DNA of 7,847 nucleotides from positions 4,329-12,175 of the forward strand of contig JAOZOT010000025.1 of assembly GCA_029933115.1 (NCBI GenBank), in the 5' to 3' direction. The translations under genes were made by a program, and so were the position numbers. This stretch comes from Anaerolineae bacterium (GTDB lineage Bacteria; Chloroflexota; Anaerolineae; E26-bin7). The notes beneath the pieces were generated by a model, which saw nothing but the letters and a program-made list of their open reading frames with translations, made no database searches and was not told where the DNA came from. Below are positions 1 through 4,027 of this stretch, one piece after another; position 1 is the stretch's first letter; each line of letters begins with the position of its first letter.

Positions 1-105
1 AATCTCCATAAACCTTAGAGGTGCATTTGGCAATGACCTATGGTAGAATAAGAAGTAGATGCGCAAACGATACCCCAGCGCCTTCCTTTAGAGGGAAAGA
101 AGTAA

Positions 106-495
106 ATGAAAACCTACATGACTTTTACCAAGGCTGTTGAACAATACAATATAGAGAGTAAGAAGCTACAGGAGTTGGTAGACCAGGGCGAAATCAGAGC
201 CGCTTTGCTGGAAGATGAGTTGATTGTCCTGATAGACGATGTGAGAGCTTACGTTGCTGAACGAGATGTGACCCGTGACCAATTCAAGCATTTGGAAAAC
301 CAACCCATCATATTGAGTGAAGCCGCTAGAAAGTACCGCTTCAATACAGGTAGCCTTTGGCGTTGGATAGGTAAGGATCAAATCCGTATCCTGAAAAGGG
401 ATGGGTACCGTGTATTCCTCAACGAAGCTGATGTAGCTTACGCTAGGGCCCTCGCCGACGCTAAAAAATTACGCTCTGGCCAATCGCTATTTTGA
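106..495 (+). CDS. Small protein with two tandem excisionase/MerR-like HTH units
   Basis: 129 aa. Two similar halves are visible. Residues about 6-52 contain FTKAVEQYNIESKKLQELV, then QGEIRA, a hydrophobic strand and an acidic DDVRAYV helix. Residues about 68-116 contain LSEAARKYRFNTGSLWRWI, then KDQIRIL, a GYRVFL strand and a NEADVAYARAL helix. Each follows the helix-turn-helix plus wing plus 'D-v' helix pattern of excisionase/MerR-type DNA-binding domains (family knowledge), so the protein probably binds DNA as a two-domain regulator or recombination directionality factor (inference). The ATG at 106 has a purine-rich GAGGGAAAG site at 91-99; a second ATG five codons in is possible. No convincing promoter is visible in the 105 bases upstream. 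The gene is followed by a strong terminator and so forms its own unit. It may bind the dyad at 578-634. Confidence 0.75.
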   Translation: MKTYMTFTKAVEQYNIESKKLQELVDQGEIRAALLEDELIVLIDDVRAYVAERDVTRDQFKHLENQPIILSEAARKYRFNTGSLWRWIGKDQIRILKRDGYRVFLNEADVAYARALADAKKLRSGQSLF

Positions 496-534
496 AACGG
501 GGCGCAATCCCACGCTTACGCCCCCAGAATAACC

Positions 535-571
535 AAAGGTGCATCCCGTGGGTGATGCACCTTTATTTTAT
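535..571 (+). terminator. Intrinsic terminator after the tandem-HTH gene
   Basis: A perfect 11-bp stem, AAAGGTGCATC (535-545) with GATGCACCTTT (554-564), closes an 8-base loop and is followed by ATTTTAT and further T-rich sequence. It lies 40 bases after the stop codon at 495 and separates this gene from the promoter at 619. The U-tract is on the + strand side, so it acts on rightward transcription. Confidence 0.85.
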
Positions 572-577
572 CATGTA

Positions 578-634
578 TTTTGCAGCTTGTCAAGCGTAAT
601 TTTTTAAGATTATACCACTTGACAAGCTGCAAAA
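578..634. promoter_or_regulatory. 17-bp inverted repeat overlapping the -35 element (probable operator)
   Basis: The arm at 578-594 (TTTTGCAGCTTGTCAAG) is the exact reverse complement of 618-634. The centre is 23 AT-rich bases, where a weaker symmetry (GTAAT against ATTATAC) continues. The right arm contains the TTGACA -35 hexamer, so a dimeric repressor bound here would block the promoter. The obvious candidates are the winged-helix protein encoded at 693-971 (autoregulation) or the tandem-HTH protein at 106-495. An RNA hairpin is less likely to matter, because the promoter lies inside the repeat. Confidence 0.7.
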
Positions 635-647
635 CTTCTGGTATAAT
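619..647 (+). promoter_or_regulatory. Consensus sigma70 promoter
   Basis: TTGACA at 619-624, a 17-base spacer and TATAAT at 642-647 give a perfect match to the bacterial housekeeping consensus. The expected start is about 654. The winged-helix gene follows at 693 with the ribosome site GGAGGGA at 682-688. As no good terminator is seen before 7435, this promoter probably serves the whole downstream gene series. Such a strong promoter would be expected to be repressed, which fits the overlapping dyad. Confidence 0.9.
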
Positions 648-650
648 ACT

Positions 651-683
651 CCATAGGCGGTGCAATTTTGCCCCCCCCTATGG
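651..683. promoter_or_regulatory. Palindrome CCATAGG/CCTATGG at the transcription start, with a C8 tract
   Basis: CCATAGG (651-657) and CCTATGG (677-683) are perfect inverted repeats. Pairing can extend inward by two more G-C pairs after one mismatch. Between them lies a run of eight C (671-678). The right arm runs into the ribosome site GGAGGGA (682-688). It could be a second operator at the start site, or a leader hairpin that partly hides the ribosome site. The predicted start falls inside the left arm, so the full hairpin may not be transcribed. Confidence 0.45.
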
Positions 684-692
684 AGGGAAAGG

Positions 693-971
693 ATGACTGA
701 AAACAATTCGCTGAGATTATCGGACAAGCTGGTATTGGTTGCTCTGGAACTCTTGATTCCCAAACAGAAAGAGCAACCTATCAAGAGAACCCACATCGCC
801 AACATTGCCGGTGTCTCCCCACGGACAGTGACCAATTCATTGAAGCGGCTGCAACAGTTGGGGATAGTTTCTGTTGAAAGGCCGCACACCGGTACCTATT
901 ACACCTATACCTTGCACAAAGACAAAGCGCCACAAGTGGAAGAGTCTTCCTTGCTGGCGCTTTTGTTATAA
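693..971 (+). CDS. Winged-helix DNA-binding regulator
   Basis: 92 aa from the ATG at 693, chosen because GGAGGGA lies 5 bases upstream and the start falls just after the predicted transcription start. A typical winged helix is visible. Helix 1 is about residues 10-22 (SDKLVLVALELLI). The HTH is at 30-54 (IKRTHIANIAGVSPRTVTNSLKRL). It is followed by LGIVSVERP and the wing (GTYYTYTL) to about residue 75. The last part, VEESSLLALLL, is a hydrophobic tail that may be for dimerisation. Relatives include helix-turn-helix domains of phage replication and regulatory proteins. It probably controls its own promoter through the adjacent dyads (inference). The last 37 bases (935-971) occur again at 1296-1332 as a remnant of a second gene copy. 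Confidence 0.8.
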   Translation: MTENNSLRLSDKLVLVALELLIPKQKEQPIKRTHIANIAGVSPRTVTNSLKRLQQLGIVSVERPHTGTYYTYTLHKDKAPQVEESSLLALLL

Positions 972-987
972 AACGAGGAGGTCAATC

Positions 988-1218
988 ATGGGTTGGATGT
1001 CTCGACTGAACCGTGACGCACTAGACTATTACTTGCGCGGTGAGGGTGGCGAGTTGGCACGGCGAGAAGCCCAACAGGAGTTGTATCGCCGTGGCCAGGC
1101 AAGCATCAGCGAACAAGAGATGATTGAAATACTCAGACAGAAAGGCTACGTGGTTTTTCATGAATCTGATGACAATGGTATCGCCTGTCCCTATTGCGGA
1201 GTGGGGTATATGCCATGA
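988..1218 (+). CDS. Small protein with C-terminal CPYC knuckle, unknown function
   Basis: 76 aa from the ATG at 988, which has an excellent ribosome site (GAGGAGG, 976-982). The same frame is open further upstream, but that part overlaps the regulator gene and lacks a ribosome site. Residues about 5-52 are charged and probably helical (NRDALDYYLRGEGGELARREA, then SISEQEMIEILRQKGY). The end has one CPYCG pair, half of a zinc-ribbon site, so metal binding would need a dimer or partner. I do not recognise the family. The stop overlaps the next start as ATGA at 1215-1218. Between regulator and hydrolase start it holds the same position as the unrelated gene at 1357-1767 in the second cassette. 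Confidence 0.7.
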   Translation: MGWMSRLNRDALDYYLRGEGGELARREAQQELYRRGQASISEQEMIEILRQKGYVVFHESDDNGIACPYCGVGYMP

Positions 1219-1346
1219 TGGCATCCACACACATCGCCCTGGCGCTCCTGGCTGCTAAATTCGTCTACCCACCCGCTCAGGCCACCGATTGGGCGAGTGG
1301 AAGAGTCTTCCTTGCTGGCGCTTTTGCTGTAAAGATTTCTACATAG
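1215..1346 (+). pseudogene. Truncated copy of the YdjM-like hydrolase fused to a regulator-gene tail
   Basis: Bases 1215-1295 match 1764-1844, the first 27 codons of the intact hydrolase, with one difference (G1221 against T1770, Ala for Ser). The match then stops within a codon, and 1296-1332 matches the end of the winged-helix gene (935-971). The fused frame is still open and would give a 43-aa peptide (27 hydrolase residues plus AGAFAVKIST-like new sequence) ending at TAG 1344-1346. In the regulator's own frame the tail still reads VEESSLLALLL and stop (1297-1332). It differs from the first copy by a Leu codon change (TTA to CTG), so it comes from a slightly diverged relative. The ATGA overlap with the upstream gene is kept, so the peptide may be translated, but it lacks the hydrolase active-site region. 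Confidence 0.85.
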
Positions 1347-1356
1347 GAGGAGTATC

Positions 1357-1767
1357 ATGAATCGGACTCAAAATTGGACTCACCCGCGCTCCGCACTTGT
1401 AAAGAGTGCCACCCAAAGCGTCATTCGAGGATGGGGAAGCATCGGTGAGATAGCTGAAAACACATTGCGCCGCCATTACATTGGTAAGTCTCCAGAGCGT
1501 GCATTAAAGCGGCTTGTCCAAGATATTTATCAAGCTGTGCTACATTCCAATCCCTCAACGGAATTCAAGCAGATGGAAGCGAGGCTTCTGGCTGAGGGAT
1601 GGCGATTCTTGCCAGTTAATGACGCTGGAAGCGAAGGCGTCTTCATTCATGAACCGACGGGCAATATGGTCAACCGCAATGGTGGTGTTTTTGAGACGTA
1701 TGAGGATGCTGTGAAGGCCACCTATAACAGTGCGACGCGGGCATATCTACAGGGAGACGGCCTATGA
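1357..1767 (+). CDS. Hypothetical 136-aa protein
   Basis: The ATG at 1357 follows AGGAGGAG (1346-1353) closely. The N-terminal half is basic and probably helical (RSALVKSATQSVIRGWGSIGEIAENTLRRHYIG, SPERALKRLVQDIYQAVL, about residues 11-63). The C-terminal half (about 67-130) contains MEARLLAEGWRFLPV, GVFIHEPTGNMV and a YEDAVKATYNSATRAYL helix, which looks like a small alpha/beta domain. There is no signal peptide, membrane segment or catalytic motif. I do not recognise it. The stop overlaps the hydrolase start as ATGA (1764-1767), so the two are probably translationally coupled. It sits after the remnant of a second regulator copy, so it belongs to a cassette of the same plan as the gene at 988. 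Confidence 0.75.
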   Translation: MNRTQNWTHPRSALVKSATQSVIRGWGSIGEIAENTLRRHYIGKSPERALKRLVQDIYQAVLHSNPSTEFKQMEARLLAEGWRFLPVNDAGSEGVFIHEPTGNMVNRNGGVFETYEDAVKATYNSATRAYLQGDGL

Positions 1768-2369
1768 TGTCATCCACACACATCGCCCTGGCGCTCCTGG
1801 CTGCTAAATTCGTCTACCCACCCGCTCAGGCCACCGATTGGGCGCTGGTGAGCCTGGGGGCCATCGCCCCGGATTTCGATGCGGGCGGGGGGATGATCAC
1901 CCGCCCCTCACAGTGGATCCCCGGCCTGCCCCGGTTGTTCGGGCGAGCCCTGGACGGCACCACCAAACTGGTCTCCCAAGCTACCAGGGAGATTGCAGGC
2001 CACCGGGGGCCGCTGCATTACCCCATCATCGCCCTGGGCCTGTGGCTGGCGGCCACGTTCGCCGACCTGCCCTGGCTGCGTTACATCGCCTTCGGCTACG
2101 CCGCCCACATCCTGGCCGATGCTCTCACGCGGGCGGGGGTGCCGCTGTGGGGGCCTTTCTCCCGGCGCGATGTGGGATTTCTCCCCAGGTCGCTGCGAAT
2201 TCGCACCGGGAGCGCCACAGAGCGGCTTCTAGGAGGGGTGGTGTGGGGCTACCTGGGATTTTCCCTCTACCAGGTGCTCAGGCAAGGTTTCAATGCCCAG
2301 GAGCTACTGACCAATGGCAGCGCAAAAATCCAACAATTGCTGGCGCGGGCGATGCGCTATCTGCAATGA
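1764..2369 (+). CDS. YdjM-like membrane-bound metal-dependent hydrolase (PF04307 type)
   Basis: 201 aa. Motifs typical of the YdjM/DUF457 family of inner-membrane putative metal hydrolases are visible: H6 in MMSSTHIALALLAAKFVY, PDFD at 36-39, HRGPLHY at 80-86, and GYAAHILADALTRAGVPLWGPF at about 111-132, with H115 and D119. These His and Asp residues are the expected metal ligands (family knowledge). Hydrophobic stretches at about 7-18, 88-100, 107-121 and 155-168 would place it in the cytoplasmic membrane. The substrate is unknown; relatives occur in phages and, in E. coli, under LexA control. The start overlaps the upstream stop by ATGA. The gene is visibly richer in G and C than the genes at 106-1767, which suggests separate origin. 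Its first 81 bases are duplicated at 1215-1295. Confidence 0.88.
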   Translation: MMSSTHIALALLAAKFVYPPAQATDWALVSLGAIAPDFDAGGGMITRPSQWIPGLPRLFGRALDGTTKLVSQATREIAGHRGPLHYPIIALGLWLAATFADLPWLRYIAFGYAAHILADALTRAGVPLWGPFSRRDVGFLPRSLRIRTGSATERLLGGVVWGYLGFSLYQVLRQGFNAQELLTNGSAKIQQLLARAMRYLQ

Positions 2370-2496
2370 GCCGGTTCAGAGCGGGGGGAATATCAAACCT
2401 CCCGGTCCCAAGGAAAAAGTGGTTTGCATTTGGTGCCTCATCACGAGGCTGAAATGTTCACATTTGGAAGCCTGTTCGCGGGAATCGGTGGCATAG
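2314..2496 (+). CDS. CxxC-CxxC zinc-binding mini-protein
   Basis: 60 aa, in a different frame from both neighbours. It overlaps the hydrolase end by 56 bases and the methyltransferase start by 43, and fills the gap between them. C14-x2-C17 (CAICNEPV) and C38-x2-C41 (VVCIWC) with a Gly/Pro-rich spacer look like a small treble-clef or zinc-ribbon fold. C9, C48 and C54 are extra cysteines. AGGAG at 2299-2303, 10 bases before the ATG, could serve translation. Comparable overlaps occur elsewhere in this window (3649-3831), which makes such a gene credible. It would probably be a small nucleic-acid or protein-binding factor. The frame could still be chance, since it is short. Confidence 0.55.
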   Translation: MAAQKSNNCWRGRCAICNEPVQSGGNIKPPGPKEKVVCIWCLITRLKCSHLEACSRESVA

Positions 2497-3176
2497 ATCT
2501 GGGACTCGAACGAGCAGGAATGATCTGCCGCTGGCAAGTGGAGGTTGATCCCTTCCGGCAAGCTGTGTTAGCAAAGCACTGGGATGTACCGCGTTACAGT
2601 GACATCCGGGAGGTAGATTTTGAGCAAGTTGAGAAGGTCAATCTTATCGCGGGCGGATTTCCCTGTCAGCCAGTCAGCACAGCAGGGAAAATGCTCGCGC
2701 AAGATGACCCCCGATGGTTATGGCCCGAGTTTGCGCGTGCCATTCGCACATTACGACCAAATTTCGTACTTGTGGAAAACGTACCAGGTCTCCTTGTTCG
2801 GGGGGTTGGCGATGTACTCGGAGACTTGGCCGCCTGCGGGTACGATGCAGAATGGCAAATGCTACCGGCAGCAGCTTTTGGTGCCCCGCACATTCGGCAG
2901 AGGTTGTGGATTGTGGCCTACACTCATACGTGGAGACGGAAAGTGTACAGTTACATCCCAGAAGGCGAAGCGATTATATTCAGCAGGAGATACACTCCTC
3001 CAACGCGCGAGGAGGATCGAAGGAAAAACTGGTGGTCAACTGAACCCGCTCTGGTGCGAGTGGTTCATGGGTTTCCCGGAAGGGTGGACAGACGTATAAT
3101 GGCTCTGGGCGATGCAGCCGTCCCGCATGTGGTGGAGTGGGTGGGGCGACAAATTCTCAGAGCAGCATATCTATGA
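2454..3176 (+). CDS. Compact DNA (cytosine-5) methyltransferase
   Basis: 240 aa from the ATG at 2454 (ACGAGG 5 bases upstream; the frame is open from a TTG at 2424). It transfers methyl from S-adenosylmethionine to C5 of cytosine. Motif I is FGSLFAGIGGIDLGLERAG (4-22). Motif IV is GGFPCQPVS with the catalytic C71. Motif VI is LVENV with E108. Motif VIII is RQRLWIVAY (148-156). A motif X-like LGDAAVPHVVEWVGRQI lies at 218-234. The enzyme is short (usual size is above 300 aa), with almost no target-recognition domain, like many phage enzymes. Motif X carries D220 where Asn is usual. No restriction enzyme is near, so it is probably solitary: self-protection or epigenetic control. From 2620 to 3099 a second family-like frame overlies it. 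Confidence 0.9.
   Translation: MFTFGSLFAGIGGIDLGLERAGMICRWQVEVDPFRQAVLAKHWDVPRYSDIREVDFEQVEKVNLIAGGFPCQPVSTAGKMLAQDDPRWLWPEFARAIRTLRPNFVLVENVPGLLVRGVGDVLGDLAACGYDAEWQMLPAAAFGAPHIRQRLWIVAYTHTWRRKVYSYIPEGEAIIFSRRYTPPTREEDRRKNWWSTEPALVRVVHGFPGRVDRRIMALGDAAVPHVVEWVGRQILRAAYL
2620..3099 (+). CDS. Overprinted phage-type protein in the +1 frame of the methyltransferase
   Basis: Up to 159 aa from TTG 2620, which has GGGAGG at 2608-2613 with a 6-base spacer; the first ATG is at 2704. The product carries phrases I recall from a widespread phage protein family, often annotated as methyltransferase-associated: SYLWKTYQVSLFGGL, YSETWPPAGTMQNGKCYR, LVPRTFGRGCGLWPTL, and the ending LNPLWCEWFMGFPEGWTDV. These are not expected from a random frame. 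The same bases encode the GDLAACGYDAEW-to-motif VIII stretch and the EPALVRVVHGFPGRVDR segment of the methyltransferase. This may be a true overlapping gene. Alternatively the two frames may be joined by a ribosomal frameshift, or one may be a decaying relic. Function unknown. The third frame is also open over much of this stretch, so openness alone is not evidence. Confidence 0.45.
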   Translation: MSKLRRSILSRADFPVSQSAQQGKCSRKMTPDGYGPSLRVPFAHYDQISYLWKTYQVSLFGGLAMYSETWPPAGTMQNGKCYRQQLLVPRTFGRGCGLWPTLIRGDGKCTVTSQKAKRLYSAGDTLLQRARRIEGKTGGQLNPLWCEWFMGFPEGWTDV

Positions 3177-3192
3177 AAGGAGTGTATCATTC

Positions 3193-3507
3193 ATGTCAGA
3201 GACAGAAAGCTTTGATTCGTGGGCCATCATAGAATTGTTCGGCCACAGCCGGATCGCCGGCCGGGTATCTGAACAGACTATCGGGTCACAATCCTTCATC
3301 CGCGTGGATGTGCCTGAAATAGACGGCACACCGGCATTTACAAGGTTCTTCGGCAATGGAGCAATTTACTCCATCACTCCGGTTTCTGAAGAAGTCGCAC
3401 GGCTGGCAGCCAAGCGGATGCAAGTCCAACCCATCCGTATCTACATGCCAGAACTCTATCTCCCATCGCCGGACCTTGAAATTGATGAAGAGGAAATTCC
3501 ATTCTGA
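3193..3507 (+). CDS. Phage-type conserved hypothetical protein (104 aa)
   Basis: The start at ATG 3193 is chosen because AAAGGAG (3176-3182) lies 10 bases before it. A longer frame from 3112 would overlap the methyltransferase and has no site of its own. The protein begins SFDSWAIIELFGHSRIAGRVSEQTIG, continues with SQSFIRVDVPEIDGTPAFTRFFGNGAIYSITPVSEEVARLAAK, and ends in an acidic tail (EIDEEEIPF). I recall this W-a-i-ELfGH-r-iAGRvsE pattern from small, uncharacterised phage and prophage proteins, but I cannot name a function. It looks like a beta-rich soluble protein, with no membrane segment. It begins 16 bases after the methyltransferase stop and is probably co-transcribed. Confidence 0.75.
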   Translation: MSETESFDSWAIIELFGHSRIAGRVSEQTIGSQSFIRVDVPEIDGTPAFTRFFGNGAIYSITPVSEEVARLAAKRMQVQPIRIYMPELYLPSPDLEIDEEEIPF

Positions 3508-3517
3508 GAGGTAGCAA

Positions 3518-3664
3518 ATGTTTGATCCTGCCCGACTTTTGCTAAGCGCCGTTATCCTATTTGCCTTTTGCCTGGCCATCACTTGGTTTATCGGCCTGGC
3601 GTTGGATGCATTATTGAGCAAGGTTTCTGAGAGCACTGAGGAAGCACAATGTACGGACCAATAG
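3518..3664 (+). CDS. Single-helix membrane peptide (48 aa)
   Basis: This short gene begins at ATG 3518 with GAGAGG just before it (3506-3511, overlapping the previous stop). It translates as MFDPARLLLSAVILF, then AFCLAITWFIGLALDALL, then a polar tail ending in CTDQ. Residues about 6-33 form one continuous hydrophobic segment, long enough for one membrane span. The position between two genes, 10 bases after one stop and overlapping the next start by 16 bases, supports it as a real gene. Function unknown. Small membrane peptides in phage operons can be holin-like or inhibitory, but nothing here points to one role. Confidence 0.6.
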   Translation: MFDPARLLLSAVILFAFCLAITWFIGLALDALLSKVSESTEEAQCTDQ

Positions 3665-3831
3665 CAGGCGGCCTCTATGGGGCTTGCCAGGAAGTTTACC
3701 CCAGGCGTCAAGAAGATGATGGGCTCTGTGGCAACTGCCATCAACGTCCCAGAGAATGGGGCGATTGGCTTTGTCAGCAGTGCCGGCAAGAGTTGGAGGA
3801 GAAGCTCAAAGCCCATGACCCCGAAGTTTGA
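3649..3831 (+). CDS. Zinc-ribbon mini-protein (60 aa)
   Basis: ATG at 3649 with GAGGAAG (3638-3644) upstream, overlapping the membrane-peptide gene. Residues 27-45 read CGNCHQRPREWGDWLCQQC: C27-x2-C30 and C42-x2-C45 separated by 11 residues, a classic four-cysteine zinc ribbon or knuckle. A charged helix follows (RQELEEKLKAH). This kind of mini zinc-ribbon is common in phage genomes and often binds nucleic acid or protein partners, but its role here is unknown. The end overlaps the next membrane gene (start 3815) by 17 bases. Confidence 0.65.
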   Translation: MYGPIAGGLYGACQEVYPRRQEDDGLCGNCHQRPREWGDWLCQQCRQELEEKLKAHDPEV

Positions 3832-4027
3832 AGCCTGGGCTACGGCCCTGGCCGACCGTGACCGGTTGCTGCTGAATCTGACCATTATTGCGGCCTCATG
3901 GCTCAGCATCTGGATTCTCCACATTCGCAAGTCCGAACGCTTTCAGCGTTTGGCCTGGATAGGAGTCTACATTGTCTTCTACGCGACGCTGGTTTACAGC
4001 TATCTTGCTTATCGGAGCGGGGCTTAG
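3815..4027 (+). CDS. Two-helix small membrane protein (70 aa)
   Basis: MTPKFEAWATALADRDRL is followed by two hydrophobic segments: about residues 19-36 (LLNLTIIAASWLSIWILH) and about 46-64 (LAWIGVYIVFYATLVYSY). They are joined by a basic turn (IRKSERFQR). The ATG at 3815 is preferred, with GGAGGAGAAG about 10 bases before it. The frame also extends upstream to an ATG at 3677, but that part overlaps the zinc-ribbon gene fully and looks less natural. Helix-turn-helix topology with a basic loop resembles small holin-like or accessory membrane proteins, without further support. It overlaps the start of the glycosyltransferase gene by 56 bases. Confidence 0.6.
   Translation: MTPKFEAWATALADRDRLLLNLTIIAASWLSIWILHIRKSERFQRLAWIGVYIVFYATLVYSYLAYRSGA

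Noticed and set aside
21..49. Promoter for the tandem-HTH gene (TTGGCA and TAGAAT)
   Set aside because: The spacing is only 11 bases, too short for a sigma70 promoter.
1838..2452. 204-codon open frame on the + strand inside the hydrolase gene
   Set aside because: Rich in Pro, Arg and Gly as expected from an off-frame reading of GC-rich DNA, with no motif or start site; the hydrolase frame has clear family motifs.
2714..3043. Third open frame across the methyltransferase
   Set aside because: The product (Cys/Arg-rich, CACHSHITTKFRTCGKRTRS) resembles nothing I know. It shows that openness alone is weak evidence here, so it was not used to support the +1 frame.
3286..3930. Long open frame on the minus strand (214 codons)
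   Set aside because: It lies opposite several + strand genes with good ribosome sites, has no recognisable motifs and is low in typical protein patterns; a shadow frame.
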